Positions 22,570 to 35,780 are shown, counted from the first letter of the stretch. The stretch is 64,000 bases of DNA from Halichoerus grypus (GCF_964656455.1 NC_135721.1:45515530-45579529), one strand, 5' to 3'. Notes: generated by a model not told the origin, from the letters alone. Made by a program: numbers and translations.

Positions 22570-23257
22570 TATCTCTACATTTTTATGTGTCATCTTCTGA
22601 ACATTTTAGAAATCATGTTAGGTGCTGCTCATAGACCTTAATCAATAATAAATGTTTAGCACTATTAGGTTAGAGTTACAATTAATAGAAAGGCTGGATA
22701 ATAATTGAAAGTGCCAAGAAAATTCCATTTTTACTGGAAAAAAATGAATACAAAAATGGCATTGTTTTTATTCAAATTATTTTTCTTCCATAATGATAGT
22801 AACAGGACACTTTGATAAATGCAAGATTAGTCAATTGTAAACTTCATGAGGTTAAACTGTGGAGAGAATTGGCCAGTGCATTCTTAGTTCATGATTTTGG
22901 TTTATTAACTATCACAGTGATTTTCAGTTCTGGCTTTGCATAAAAATTATCTCAAGAATTTCCAGAAAATATCCATCCTTGGATATTTTGGAGCGAGATC
23001 TGGGAAATGATTTAAACATTTTCTTAGTGGTTCTCATATAAAATAATTTTTAGAATCACTTTTCATCTTAACTAGATTGTCTTCGTTTGATAATAGATCC
23101 ATGTAGAACTCTAGGTGATGTTACTCCCAATGATCAATTAATCCACTTGTCTCTTGATCTTGGATTATTTATTGAAAGGCAAAATGTGCTCTCTTCTTTT
23201 TGTACGGATCACATGCTTATCCATCATACTTAATTCCTTAGGGTTCTGTGTATAATT
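22570..23257. other. non-coding sequence, nothing recognised
   Basis: AT-rich sequence with no recognised repeat or frame. Confidence 0.5.
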
Positions 23258-23506
23258 AGAAAAAAAATAAAAGGGGGTGGGGAGGCAAACTGTAAGAGAC
23301 TCTTAACTATAGAGAACAAACTGAGGGTTGCTGGAGGGGAGGTGGGCAGGGGATGGGTTAAATAGGTGATGGGTATTAAGGAGGGCACTTGTGTTGAGCA
23401 TTGGGTGTTATATGTAAGTGGTGAATCACTAAATTCTACTCCTGAAACCAATATTACACTCTATGTTAACTAACTAGAATTTAAATAAAAACTTGAGACA
23501 AAAAAA
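23258..23506 (+). repeat. carnivore-type L1 3' UTR end
   Basis: 'taagagactcttaactatag', 'agaacaaactgagggttgct', 'gatgggtattaaggagggca', 'gagcattgggtgttatatgt' and 'gaatcactaaattctactcc' match the last 3' UTR module of carnivore L1s. It ends 'gaatttaaataaaaacttga'. Only about 250 bp of the 3' end was inserted. It carries one copy of the module that is doubled in the L1 at 59,038. Confidence 0.85.
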
Positions 23507-24481
23507 TTAAATCATATCACCTTTGTTGGGGAATGATAAAAGATTTTTTTAAAATAGAGAGAAAAAAAGAAGAAGCTTATTTTCTTTTTGAGTATGTAAG
23601 CTTTTGACCACGTGATCTTGTGTCATTCCTAAGGTAGCACTATAATCACAAGGTATTGCTAGTTTGGATAATTGGGAGAACGTAAAATTAATCGACTAAG
23701 AGCAGGGATAACACTCAAGTGGAAAACTTCCCTCATTATATTATTATTAATTTATTTTAAAGTTCTGTTGTCTTTACTCTGTCATGAAGGCAAAAAAATT
23801 TAAGAATCCTTGGTATGACTGCCTTCAGGGACAGCATCTTGGGGCTTCTGAAAAGACTATAGCTAAGCTTGTTAGGAGAAGAACCTGTAGATATAGATCA
23901 AAGAACAAGCCAGGCTTACCTAACCTCTGGGTCCAAGGTATAGAAAGAGAGAAGAAAAAAAGAAAACACTGGCTAGTCCATGTATGAGGAAGGTCCCTAA
24001 GATCAACCTTCTAAAGTCTGTCCATGATTTTCTCTTTCCCTCTCACTTTATGATACCCCTAAATGGAAGGCACTAACCTTACCAGATGTGAAACAAAATG
24101 TGGTAACTATAGAATGACTAGCATGATTTCTGCAAATCAAGTAGCCAGTCTCATTACATTTTAGCAAACTTTTTATAGACCTACATAGGTCAAACTGTTC
24201 GTTCTTTTTATTTACTATGATGTAAGACTCATACAAAGGATAATTTTTTAAATAATAAAAAGTAGGAAAGGATTTCTGCAGCCCCTTTATGACATCTGAA
24301 ATATTTGAGGAAAATCTCCATATAGACACAAAGGAAATATGTAGCACAACCAACCAACCAACACCCTCCCCCCCGCCAAGATTTACTAATGCCAGAATGC
24401 CAGAATACTAGAGGAATTTCCATTCCCTAGTAGAGCTGTGATAAGGTTTGGAGGGTGGAGAACCCTCTCTTCTGTGCTGGT
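23507..24481. other. non-coding sequence, nothing clearly recognised
   Basis: Short frames at 23,784-23,987 and 24,048-24,353 have no recognisable domain. The part at about 24,420-24,481 may belong to the MLT1 LTR that follows. Confidence 0.4.
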
Positions 24482-24895
24482 TCCAGGGGTCACTTTTTTA
24501 AAAAAATTTTTTAAAGATTTTATTTATTTATTTATTTGATAGAGACATAGTGACAGAGATAGCAAGAGAGAGCACAAGCAGAGGGAGAGGCAAAAGGAGA
24601 GGGAGAAGCAGGCTCCCCGTGGAGCAGGGAGCCCAACATGGGGCTCGATCCCAGGACTCTGGGATCAGGACCTGAGCCGAAGGCAGACGCTTAACCAACT
24701 GAGCCACCCAGGCGCCCCTCCAGGGGTCACTTTATCGGAGGCCTAGAACAGATTATCTACCCTCAGGAGGAACCAGCCCTGCCGAAAAACACCTTGATCC
24801 TGGACTTCTAGCCTCCAGAACTGTGAGAAAATAAATTTCTGTGGTTAAAACCCAGTATGTGCTACTCTCTATGGTAGCCCTAGCAAACGAGTACA
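24482..24895 (+). repeat. MLT1-type ERVL-MaLR LTR, split by a SINE
   Basis: To the right of the SINE, 'aggaaccagccctgccgaaa', 'caccttgatcctggacttct', 'agcctccagaactgtgagaa' and 'ggtagccctagcaaacgagt' are the hallmark 3' half of MLT1 LTRs, including the AATAAA signal (aaaataaatttct). The left portion is short or lost. These LTRs are ancient solo remnants. Confidence 0.8.
24497..24718 (-). repeat. Can-SINE, minus strand, with 15-bp target-site duplication, inside MLT1
   Basis: The reversed tail (A/T-rich 24,497-24,540, with (TTTA)n), body and the reversed head 'gagccacccaggcgcccc' are complete. A perfect 15-bp duplication (tccaggggtcacttt) lies at 24,482-24,496 and 24,719-24,733. This dates the SINE after the MLT1. 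Confidence 0.96.
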
Positions 24896-25349
24896 ATCAT
24901 GGTAAAGTCGTATAATTGGTTATATTAATTTGTGAGTGTTACTCCTGGAGGAGGAATTTGCCTGAAGCTGCTAACGTGGGCCTGACAGTGCTTATCCACA
25001 TAAGAATTCCCATCTCACTCCTTAAATGATGTAGGCTTTAAATTTTAACAAAAAATATGTATCTTAGAAAAATCACAAGTAGCAAATACTTTTCTGATTA
25101 AAAAAGGGATCTTAATATAGGGAAAAACAATTGCTGAGAAATAAACTGCTTCTGTGTCTAATGTAATATAAGAGGATACTGTGGGTATGTGCTTAAGGTA
25201 ATATGTAAAAGATAAAAAAAGAAATCACATTTGCTTCAATTAAACACTTATAAGGAAAGACCATATCTTCAATTCTAGAAATAGTTTATTAAATCTATAA
25301 TGAGTAACAATAATATAAGCAGTATGTCTAGAGATGCTAGTATTCTTAA
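24896..25349. other. non-coding sequence, nothing recognised
   Basis: AT-rich sequence with no recognised repeat or frame. Confidence 0.5.
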
Positions 25350-25556
25350 GGGGTGCATGGGTGGCTCAGTTGGTTGAGCATCGGACTCTTGATTTCAGCT
25401 CGGGTCATGATCTCAGGGTCATGGGATCGAGCCCTGCCTTGGGCTCCATACTCAGCGGGGAGTCTGCTTGAGATTCTCTCTCTCCCTCTCCCTCTGCACC
25501 TCCCACATGTGGTCACTCTCTCTCTCTCTCTCTCTCAAATAAATAAATCTTTAAAA
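25350..25556 (+). repeat. Can-SINE, full length
   Basis: Head 'ggggtgcatgggtggctcag', body 'gggtcatgggatcgagccct', a long (TC)n and (AAAT)n. The flanks 'gatgctagtattctta' and 'aaatgctaatattatta' are an imperfect duplication. The 81-codon frame 25,353-25,598 is a read-through of this SINE, not a gene. Confidence 0.94.
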
Positions 25557-26689
25557 CAGAAAAAAGAAAGAAATGCTAATATTATTACAAATACGTAAAG
25601 TTGACTGTACCTTAGAACTAAGATGGTTTCAATCCCCTGGAGTCATTTTATGTCTACCAATTTTTCATGGAGATTAAGTAAATGTATTTCATATTACAAC
25701 ATTTAAAAGTTAGTTTTTTAAATATAGAAAATAATTATATATAGCAGATGTTTGTTTTGATTTTTCCAGTTTTAAAATATAGATGGTGGTAGAATATAAA
25801 TCCTGCATGCATTACCCATTGCAACTGAGCTCCATTCTTTTCCAGTGTCATTTCCAGTTCCCTGTTGCCGTAGTTGCTGCTCAGAAAATGCATTTTTCTA
25901 AAAGATTTATAAATAATGATTGCAGTGTTTTTAGCTCTTTGTAGTGAAATACAATATCCAATGCCTCTGAGAAGAATATAAATCCAAGCACTAGGGAGCC
26001 ATTCAGGTCACACTGGAGTCTTGTTACAAGTAGGGCAAGAAAAGTGTCTCACTGGTATACATTAATGTGCACTCTCCTGCCCACTCAAAAGATAAATTCC
26101 ATGTTGTTAGGTTTTGAAGACATATATAAGACTGTCTTTAAGCTTTATATCTGCTTTTGTTACTCCAACATCTTGTCAAACAGAAAAAGGTTGTGTTTAT
26201 TAACCCTTCTCTTTACTAATCTTGGTTACTGTCATCATCCTTCCACATGCGAAGTTAAAACGTTTAGTTTATAAGTGAACATGTTTGGCCAAATGCATGC
26301 ATTCTTAATATCTCTGAAAATTAGTTGTATTCTCATCTTTATTGTAACAGGGAATCAAGGATATTCTATACTCAATAAATATATTTTAATTATGGCTCTT
26401 GATCTAAATTGAAAGTAAATATTTAAGAGCCATTTCCCGCCTTATTTTTTCTCCAAAAATCAGCCACTGTTTACTAATTGAATAATTAAGTTATTCCACA
26501 TGTAGCACATGCCATCTGAAGTAGAAAATGTACCAAAAAAAAAAAAAAACCACCCAAAAAACAGAAAACAAAGAATGATAAAATAGCATGTCTGGCATCC
26601 AGAAATATTAGTAAAAATTTAATATTTTTGATACACACACATATGTACAAATACACACATATGTACACATGTCTGATATACCAGTATGT
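25557..26689. other. non-coding sequence, nothing clearly recognised
   Basis: The 25,800-26,010 part is of balanced composition. A (CA)n-like patch lies at about 26,633-26,668 and a 14-A run at about 26,536-26,549. The frames have no recognisable domain. Confidence 0.45.
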
Positions 26690-27060
26690 GGCATAAGCAC
26701 ATATTACATGGCTAGTCTAGGCTATCATGCAATAACATAAAATTTTAGTGGGTTGTAACAACAAAGGTTCATTTCTCCCTTATACTTACACTCCACACTT
26801 TTCAGTGGAAAGGTCTGCTTCCCTTAGTCACTCAGGGACCCTAGGCTGGCAGAAGCCTCATCATCTCATCATGAGGTATCAGGTTTCACTATCACAGGAG
26901 ATGAGAGGGTAGTGGTGCAGGGATCCACACCAGCATTTGAATTCTTTGGCCATCGTTCATGAGTCACAGTTAGTCACATGACACTGACTAAGTGATGGAG
27001 GTGATGGAGAAGTGCTTTCCTCACACATGTCTGAAAAGAGGATAAATGTCTGTGAGTAAG
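26690..27060 (-). repeat. probable old LTR-type repeat, minus strand
   Basis: 'ttttagtgggttgtaacaac', 'aaaggttcatttctccctta', 'tagtcactcagggaccctag' and 'gctggcagaagcctcatcat' recall a family of antisense mammalian LTR repeats ('tttatttctcactcacgt...agtcactcagggacccaggctga'). I am unsure of the family. Confidence 0.45.
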
Positions 27061-28184
27061 CACTAGAAAGATCAACCACAACACTCTTCTGCACAAATAT
27101 TCACTCTTTTCTTCCATCTCTGATTCTTTCTTGTTTATGACTCTCAAAATTTCATATGATACATGTAGTAAACTTAACCTTTAGCTTATTTATATCTTGA
27201 TCAACAGTGTGTCAATAGTATTAATATTTTCATTTTAATAAACAGATACTTATATCATCATTTTTGTGGATCCCTAATTTTCTATTATATGGATTTCTGG
27301 AAAAATGCTCCACTCTTTCCACTTACTCCCTTCTCTGCTTTTTCTTTTAATGAGTTGAGCCATGTAATAGTCACAGTGTTTGGCACATATGTGTCTAATG
27401 AATTATAGTTTAATATTTTTCTTTCTGCCTTGTGTATGTTTTCATTTGGCACACACGAAGTTCTCAAGAAATGTTAGCTCATTACCTTTGGTCATAATTG
27501 CCACTTTTCTCACTTGGATCCCATTTTTACTGTACCTGGTGAAAATTCCTCAATTTCTTATTTGGTGACTTTTTTTTTTCCTTCTGATTCTACATTTTGG
27601 TTCTACTTCTGCAGTGTGTCATATTTTCCTAAGATACCCATGAGAATTTGAAAAGTAAAGGAATCAAGCATACAGGCTCAATGCAGTGTCTCGATACAAA
27701 ACTAAAAATTTTCTCTTGACACAATATAGTATATTTAAAAAACATACTGGACTTAAAGTCATGTGATCTGGATTTAGTTTCCAGTTCTCTTACTAAGTAG
27801 TGATGTGTTTTAGAGAAATAATGTAATGGAATTGAATTTTTATTTCACCATTCCAAAAAAGGGAATAATAACAGTTTAAGACTTATTAAATAGAAAAATA
27901 TGGGCCACATGCTAAAATATAATGGTCACTTGATCCAGATTTGTTCATTTTCTTCCTTTTCCCAGTTTTACTCTTATCTGAAATTCTGAAGCACACAGAA
28001 ACTCTGCTAGATATTTATATTGAATCGTATTCTTCTTTTAGGCTTTTGATCTTTACTGACAATCATTTAAGTTGGTATCATTGGAAGTAAATAAAATACA
28101 CCCATGTAAATATGAATGAGATTATCATTTTATGGATTCTTAAAAGCTGAACTATATTTTTGAATTAAAGATATGCCAAAAACA
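27061..28184. other. non-coding sequence, nothing recognised
   Basis: AT-rich sequence with no recognised repeat. Short opposing frames at 27,285-27,568 have no recognisable domain. Confidence 0.5.
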
Positions 28185-28364
28185 GGGGCGCCTGGATAAC
28201 TCAGTCAGTTAAGTATCTGTCTGGCTTTGGCTCAGATCATGATCCCAGGGTCCTGGGATCAAGCCCCGCATCAGGCTCCCTGCTCCCTCTCCCTCTACCT
28301 TCTGCTCCTCCAGCTTGTGTGCTCTCTCTCTGTCAAATAAATAAATAAAATCTTAAAAAAAACA
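28185..28364 (+). repeat. Can-SINE, full length
   Basis: Head 'ggggcgcctggataactcag' with a damaged A box, body 'gatcccagggtcctgggatc', then TC-rich sequence and (AAAT)n. The segment between body and tail is slightly shortened. Confidence 0.93.
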
Positions 28365-28729
28365 ACAATGTGCTAAATAAAAAGAGAGAAAGAGAGTATA
28401 TACCAAAAATAGACAAGGTATAATTTGAGGAACAAAGAGTATAAATTAGTACTAAGATCTTTGTTGACTTTCCATTTTCTAATTCTTTTAACATTATTTA
28501 TTTTATAACACTCTTTGTTTTTAACTCACAAAACTCCACATTTTACACTGAACTCATTTGGGTTGTGCCACAATTTTAGTTAACCGTAGTATGCTTAACA
28601 GGGAGGTATAATAAAGTCCTATCCCTACTAACACAACTACAGTTTTATTTCCATATCCCACCTGTGTAATAAAATGTCAAATAATTTTCTTAGTATTAAG
28701 AAAATTTATCGCAGCTATTAAATTCCATC
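28365..28729. other. non-coding sequence, nothing recognised
   Basis: AT-rich sequence with no recognised repeat. Confidence 0.5.
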
Positions 28730-29140
28730 TGCTGGGAACACACTATTGAATAGGGCGCTGTCCCTACCTTTTCAGTTGGATAGATGTGGAGTTATCCCTG
28801 GGCCGTGAGAGCAGAAAAGGGGCGTGTAGCCAAGCAGTAATGCCTTCCTGTATGAAGTTTGTGTTGAACTGAGATAGAAGGATGCCTTAGCTGCCTCATG
28901 ACTGGCAACTCAGGAGTCTATTTTGGGGAGCAAATGCAGTATGGAACACACATTCTAAGAATTGTAAGTAGTTGAGTGTGGCAGGAGCATTTAAAAAATC
29001 CTGAAACTGTAGGGAAGGCAAGAAGAAAAGGAAGCAAAATTATAGGTAGGGCCATATTATAAAGGGACTTAGGTGCTAATTCTGGAGCTTGGACTTTGAA
29101 AGCAATGGGACACCACTGGGGATGAATTCAAACATCCAAG
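28730..29140 (-). repeat. ancient L2-like repeat, antisense
   Basis: 'aattgtaagtagttgagtgt', 'agggccatattataaaggga' and 'gagcttggactttgaaagca' followed by 'atgggacaccactgggg' keep the order of a widespread ancient mammalian repeat ('gcaagtagttcagtgtggctgg...tttggactttatcctgaaggcaatggggagccac'). I place it as L2-like antisense, with the family uncertain. Confidence 0.5.
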
Positions 29141-30272
29141 GAAAATTGCCAAGAACATGTTAACCTCTCTTGAGCATAGCGTATGATGGCTGCGAATTGT
29201 ATCACCTAATAATTACTGTGACTGGTAAGTGCATCCACATTTGTGTGCCCTGGGATTTTAAACTGCTGCATTATGTCTAATGAATCATACAGTTTAAGAT
29301 TCCCCTTTCAGCGTGGTATATGTTTTCATTAATTTTCACACTGTTTTAGTTCGCAAAATATTTAAGGTTGCTTACAAAGCATTAAAAAAATAAACAAAGT
29401 CAACTGATAAAGAAGAAATAAAACCCTTCTTAATATTACCATCAGACAGGATTTCCTCCTGGATGTTTTCCATGAGTTTTCCCTGTGAGATTAAGAGAGA
29501 GATTACCTGGGAACGAGTGGCCAAGAGAAAGCATGAAGGAACACTATTTTGAGAAATATAGAGAGGGGCAAAAGAGATTATGTGTGGTTCTTCATAGTAA
29601 ATAAAGATTTACCTCAGAGTTTTTAAACTTTGGAATGCTTTTATTTCAAACAGAATTTAATAGGAATAAAATCTTACTGTATATTCATTCAATGTGAAAT
29701 TCAATCAGCATGCCCACTCTAGACAGAAAAAGGCCAGTCTGAATATAATAAGCCCCAGAGTCCAAGTTGTCAGTAGTAACCAAGATTGCCCACTAAACAA
29801 CAATCCCTAAAACCGCAAACATACCTTCTTGATCCTGTGAGTGTTATTGTTGGCATGAGATTAAAACAAAACAGGTTTCTTTGTCAACTGTACATTATGA
29901 AGCCCATGGTTAATATAAATGTTAATCAGGGTTATGATAGTAGCTCCAGGGATTATGGTAATTGCGTAGCATATAACGCAAGCATAAATGCTTCAATTCA
30001 AGTGTAAATATGTAGTTAATGAAGAGTACAATCACTTAACAAACTGTTTTTATACTCACAGTTTAGAAATGTCAGGGCTATAAATTCATTATCTTTCAAA
30101 TTTTCCTTTTGAAAATAAAACACCTATTTTGTATTAGTGCCTGAACTAAGACATGTAATTGTAGCAGGGGAAAAAAAGAACTGAAGAAAAAAAAAATGCA
30201 CAATCCTGCTACCACTCTGTGAATACCTCTCACATCTTGGTGATGCTGGACAAGATCCAGTTCATGCATATA
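29141..30272. other. non-coding sequence, nothing recognised
   Basis: The 73-codon frame 29,786-30,007 lies in a stretch of ordinary composition with no domain. A possible conserved non-coding segment lies at about 29,880-30,005. Confidence 0.4.
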
Positions 30273-30777
30273 CAGATCTTCTTTGACTTACAGTGGGGTT
30301 ATGTCTGAAATCTGTCATAAATTGAAAATATCATAAGTCGAAAATGCATATAATACACTTAAACGACTGCACATCAGAGCTAAGTCTAGCCTACCTTAAC
30401 CATGCCCAGAACACTTACATTACCTACAGTTGGGCAAAATTATAAAACATTAAGCCTATTTTATAATAAAGCATTGCATATCTCCTATAATTTATTGAAT
30501 ATTGTACTGAAAGTGAAAAACAGAATGGCTGAATGGATACAGAATGGTTGTAAGTATATAGGTTGTTGACTCTAGTGATGGTATGGCTGAATGGGAGCCC
30601 TTGCTCACCACTGCGGGCCAGCAGCGCAAGAGAATTTCACACCGCCTATTACTAGACTGGGCCAAGATCCAAATTCAAAATTTGAAGTACAGTTTCTATT
30701 GAATGTATACTGCTTTTGTACCATTGTAAAGTAAAAAAAATTGTAAGTCAAACCATCATTAAGTCGGAGACTATCTG
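30273..30777 (+). mobile_element. Tigger-like (TcMar) non-autonomous DNA transposon, TA-flanked
   Basis: A 505-bp element with terminal inverted repeats: left 'cagatcttctttgacttaca', right (reverse complement) 'cagatagtctccgacttaat'. It is bounded by TA at 30,271-30,272 and 30,778-30,779, the Tc1/mariner target. The internal sequence ('tcataagtcgaaaatgcata', 'tctagcctaccttaaccatg', 'ctattttataataaagcatt') matches a Tigger-type family known across mammals. No transposase frame is present. Confidence 0.82.
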
Positions 30778-30922
30778 TAGTATTGTTTTTAATGAAAGGA
30801 TACAACTATAACTATACATAAGAGTTGTACCTTAAAAAGAAAAAAGAAACCTCTGACACTATATTGTGAAGGTATTTGCGTATCAGAAAACAACTATTCA
30901 TTTTAAAATATTTTAAATGGCA

Positions 30923-31124
30923 GGGGCGTCCGAGTGGCTCAGTCCGTTGAGTGTCTAACTCTTGGTTTTGGCTAAAGTCATGATCTCATGGGTAGTGATA
31001 TCAGCTGCATGGGGCTCTGTGCTCTGTGGGGAGTCTGCTTGAGATTCTCTCCCTTTCTCTTCCTCTGCCCCTACCCCTACACTTTCCCTCTCCCTCTCTC
31101 TCTCTCTAAATAAATAGATCTTAA
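30923..31124 (+). repeat. Can-SINE, full length, with 16-bp target-site duplication
   Basis: Head 'ggggcgtccgagtggctcag', then a body with changes in the B-box region, TC-rich sequence and (AAAT)n. A perfect 16-bp duplication (aaaatattttaaatgg) lies at 30,905-30,920 and 31,125-31,140. Confidence 0.95.
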
Positions 31125-31140
31125 AAAATATTTTAAATGG

Positions 31141-32010
31141 AAAACAACTTTCTACTATAATGGGGGAGCAGTAAATTTATTGATCCATTATCTCTTTATT
31201 GTTTTTTTCCCCAAAGTTAAAGTAATGTGGTAATACCTTGTAACTTAATTTTTGTGGCTCTATCCACAAAAATTGCAGTGTAAAATTTTGAAGACAAATT
31301 TTTATTCCTTTTATGTATTTTTTTCTCCGTGTGTTTTATAGATCAAAAACATTGCAATGGTATGTTGATGTATTGGACATATTACCCTAGAAAATAATGA
31401 ATTCTTAAAACTAATATGTATAATATTTTTCATAGTTTATGAATATTCTCTTCTAATAAGGCATTGCTTTTTCACTTCTATTCTTTTTATTTTTTGTCCT
31501 TCCTTTGGAAACATCAACTTGTCATACACATTCTCTTTAGCATATCTACTGTACTCCCTCTCATTGATATAATTTATTTTTACCTTTTTAAAACATCATT
31601 CTCTAGCATTTTTTACATTATGTTTGTTATTTGTCTCTAAATTATGTTGTAATTCCACTGTATTTTTAAAAATTTTTTTACTCCTTTTTCTGTTTTTCTT
31701 TTAAATTTAGTACTTACTTTTTTTTAAAGCTGTCTATCCTTTGTGCTTTATGCTCTGCTTTTGATTCATGGGGACCATGCTCTGTTATCATCTAGTTGGT
31801 ATGTCAGTTTTCTGTGTTTTCCTTTTGAAGCTTCTGTTGAGTCATATTCAAAGGTAAGCTGTCTCCCAAATCATAAAGAAGCTTTTATTTTCCTCTTTTC
31901 CTAACCATTAGGACGAGTGTTTTTGTAGCTTGCTTTCTTTTGTTTTTACTCATCCTTAAAGAATGTCCAGACAGCAGATTTGTCCAGTGCTCAAATATGA
32001 ACGGATTACC
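31141..32010. other. T-rich non-coding sequence, nothing clearly recognised
   Basis: The plus strand is T-rich, as in antisense LINE sequence, but no L1 landmark could be placed. Confidence 0.45.
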
Positions 32011-32011
32011 C

Positions 32012-32214
32012 TTTTTTTTTAAAGATTTTATTTATTCATTTGTCAGAGAGAGAGAGAGCCCAAGCAGGGGGAGCAGCAGGCAGAGGGAGAGGGAAAGGGA
32101 GAAGCAGGCTCCCCGCTGAGCAGGGAGCCCGACGCGGGCCTCCATCTTAGACCCTTGGGATCATGACCTGAGCTTAAGGCAGATGCTTAACCCACTGAGC
32201 CACCCAGGCATCCC
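32012..32214 (-). repeat. Can-SINE, full length, minus strand
   Basis: Reversed tail (tttttttttaaagattttat), agag tract, body and reversed head 'gagccacccaggcatccc'. The flanks 'ggattaccctttt' and 'ggattgaccttttt' form an imperfect duplication. Confidence 0.94.
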
Positions 32215-35200
32215 TGGATTGACCTTTTTTGTACACTTGTGTTTTGGGTAAATTTTACATATAGGTGTATATATAATTTCAATGTAGAAGATGTTATTCT
32301 GTGGCCTATCATTCTCTTTTGTGTACTGCTTGGTTCTCTGTATTCCGAAACAGTGTGTAAAACAAACAAATCAAAAACAAACTATAGTTCCCTTCCTGAA
32401 TTTCCATAATATTTTCCCTTTTCTTGTCTCCTGGGTAACCTATGCAGGTTTTAGCTGTGTATGGGTGCTGTATTGCATAACTAGCTCTGGCTCACTCAGT
32501 AATCCAGGGGGGCCTTGGTTGTGAACACAATATTATAATTGATTTTCTCTATCTACTTTTCCCACTTGTGCAAAGATGGCGAGTCTAAGATAGGACTGGG
32601 CAGGAAAAATTAAAAAGATTAATTTTGAATAGGTTTTCCTTTAGGTAGGCTATAAGCTTCAATTAATGTCATTTTTACTTCTAAAAATATGACAATTCTG
32701 AGATATTTCTTTGGCTATAATTTTTCCCATTAATGTGTATTTTTATGAAATCTGGTCTAGGCTATATTAGGGATTCTCACTGAATACCAATTTAAAATAG
32801 AAGCTCTCTTCTTAACTCTGTCTTTATATCACTGTGTAGTTTCTGCAGTATAACTCTCTTGCTAGAGGTTTTTATTCATAAACATATATCTTTTTTTTGA
32901 TGGTGGTTTATAGTGAAGGAAAACTGCCAGTGGAGAGAAAAAAATCATTTTCATTTTATATAATGTTAAAGTAGCAGATGCTTAAAGGCCAAAATATTAG
33001 TTGGTATTTAGTATGTTTTTAATCAACTAGGTTAGTTTTATGATGTTACTATGGTTTTAAATAATTTTTTGAATTAGATAAAAAGAGTAATGATTAATAG
33101 TTAAAATTCTAACATCTCTTTTAAAATCAATTCATAAAAGTGGCTTAGAATGATTTATTAGTATAAACTTCAACTACCTTGTATTTTACGTATTTAAAAA
33201 CACTTCCATTTTACTGAGTTATTCAGTATGAAGAATAGATTCTTAACTTCTTCAAAAATCTAGGTTTTAATTTACATACCCCAGCTGAATTTACAAGACT
33301 GAAGCAATTCCTCAATTCAGTGGATCCACAGTATTCTTTCAGCTCTGTAAATAGCAGGAAACATACAAGTTTGCCATGTACAAGATTACATAATCTTTCC
33401 AGAGTTCATTAAGTTATAATCTTCCCATCAGCCACATCCAGTGCAGTTTAACATGCCATGAAATATAAAGTTAGACATCTATAATTCATGTAAGAAAATG
33501 GTTATTTATATTTAAGGAAAATATTTTGTGTTAGTTCGTCTGGCAGTGCAGACTTCTCTATTACTTCTTTAAGCTTAGATTTACATTCATTTTATAGTGT
33601 TGCCATCCAGTGGGGCTTGTTTTATCCTACATTGTGAAGATGGAGATATATGTAATTGGCAAAAATTGCAAGGCTTAGAATACCTAAAGTTTTGTGTTGC
33701 TTGTCCGCTTGTATTTTAGACTATCAGAATCTTTTTAATATTTCTCCTTCTTCCAGGACTTCTGTAATGCTTGCTTGCAATTACTCATGCTTCTATATTT
33801 TTATATTTCTACTGGCTAAATAGAATTTTTAAAAATTTTGTGTTAGGGGTAGAATGAAATTTACATAGATTTAATTATTCTCAACAATTGTTTAACGTTA
33901 ATGCACTAAGGCATTTCCTTTTACTGCAAGTTGAAAATACCCCCATTGTTTTGGGTTTTTTTTTAAAAAAAAATTTGTGCTAGAAGGCTCACAGATAGGT
34001 ATTGGAAATACCGACTGCAGGAAAATAAAAGGGCAGAAAAAAACCATAAAACATTATTAAAATAGATAAAGTTTTTCAGCCCAGTTTTGTAGCTATCAGG
34101 GGTTTATATCATTTGACCTTTAGTTAAATACTCTGAGCCTCCAGGAATAAAGGCCCTATAGTAGCATTAAGTATTATTGCTGCTATCTTCATCATCTAAA
34201 TGCAATCTTTAAACTACTTAAGATTCACCTCTCACTGTTGGACACTTTCTTTAATACCTCTGTAATTGTAAAGAGGACTTTGATGAGTGTATTAAGGTTT
34301 CCCCAGCTTCTGAGTGAATTGCCTGTTTAGTGGTAGATAAGCAGACTTCAAGGACTGTTGAGATTATCAACATTCAGTTTCCTTTGATTTCTTCATTTTC
34401 TAATTTCCTTAAAATTCATCTCTTCCTCACCACTGTGAAATCGTGTAAGCAAGCACCATGTTAAGGTAGAAGGAACACAGAAGGATTTAAGAAACAAATT
34501 CCATTCCTGACTTCATCATTAACTTTGAATAGGATCTTCAGAAAAAATACTTAATCACCTACAGAATGGAGTGACAGCACCAGACCATCTGGCTTGGAAT
34601 ATTGGGACGATTCAAGAATGTATTTAATGCTTACTATGTACCTAATCATATTTTCGGTGATTTGCTGACACTTTAGAAGAACAAATATGTCACCTGTCCA
34701 CATGGAATTTTAAATACAGTTATCTTTTTCATTTTAAAGTACTTTCTATACATAAGGAAATGACATTAGATTGAAAGAGAAAAACATTTTACATTTGAAA
34801 TAAAACATAATTATTCACCAGTTTAGATAAGTTTGGATTTCTAGGATGTATAATCATCTGATTTAACTAATCTTAATAGAATATTATTCCCTGGGACAAT
34901 GAGTACACTATGAGAATTATTAATAGGCCATTTTGTGCACCTTTGATATATCCACTACTGTAGGTATATATCCTTCCCGTGTGACACCCATCCCAACGAA
35001 CAAGTTGGACAATAAGTAGCTATTATCTATAAACTCCTAAATACAGAGTGAGTTTTGCTTGTTGGACAAAGAAAGGAACACAGTAATACAATTTCAGAAT
35101 CCACCTAAGCAGTTGCAAGGTACTGTTTTTACATATATAGGAGATAACACAGGGACAGATCTTCTGTTAAAAAAACAAAACCAAACAGTATGAATGAAAG

Positions 35201-35780
35201 TTGTTTGATAACTCACCTGCATTTTATTTTTAACTATTTTATGGAGCATGACAGAAGCCAGTGAAGTGACATAATCTAAGCGGTCAAGCTTTCTCTTCAT
35301 GAACTCTATGTTTAGCTGTTTTTGTCACTTTGTTTGCATGTTTTCCTTCACAAATTTACCTAAGTCAGGGGTTCTGTCTCACCCATTGGCATGTACCTGT
35401 CCACAATTGAAAGGCTAAAGCTGTTTGAATATAATACATATCATTTCTGTCCTGCTTTTTTTTCCCCCTAATGAGAATTTAACAGTTGGGAATAGTTGGA
35501 AAAAAAAAAAAAAAAGAAAACCCTATTACCTAAATCACAAATCAGATCAGTCCTTTTATGGTCAAAGCTGAGCCACATAAGAGGTTGATAGGTGAAATTT
35601 CCTATTTCACCCCTACTAATTTTAAATTTACCTTTATCATTTGTTTAATGAATGAATCAATATTTTAGTCGTAGTGGCTCATAGTTCTTCAGTAGATGTT
35701 TGAAGATACCAAGCATGAGAAACACTAGTATTGCCCCAATTGTGATCAATGGAAGCTTAAGGTAAGAAATCTAGAATACA
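32215..35780. other. longest stretch without a recognised repeat (3.6 kb)
   Basis: AT-rich throughout. Weak L2-like wording occurs at about 34,614-34,700 (atgcttactatgtacctaat). Segments at about 33,590-33,720 and 34,080-34,430 are of even composition and could be conserved non-coding sequence. A 17-A run lies at about 35,499-35,515. No frame exceeds 77 codons and no exon-like structure is seen. Confidence 0.45.

Noticed and set aside
25353..25598. 81-codon plus-strand frame
   Set aside because: It lies entirely on a Can-SINE.
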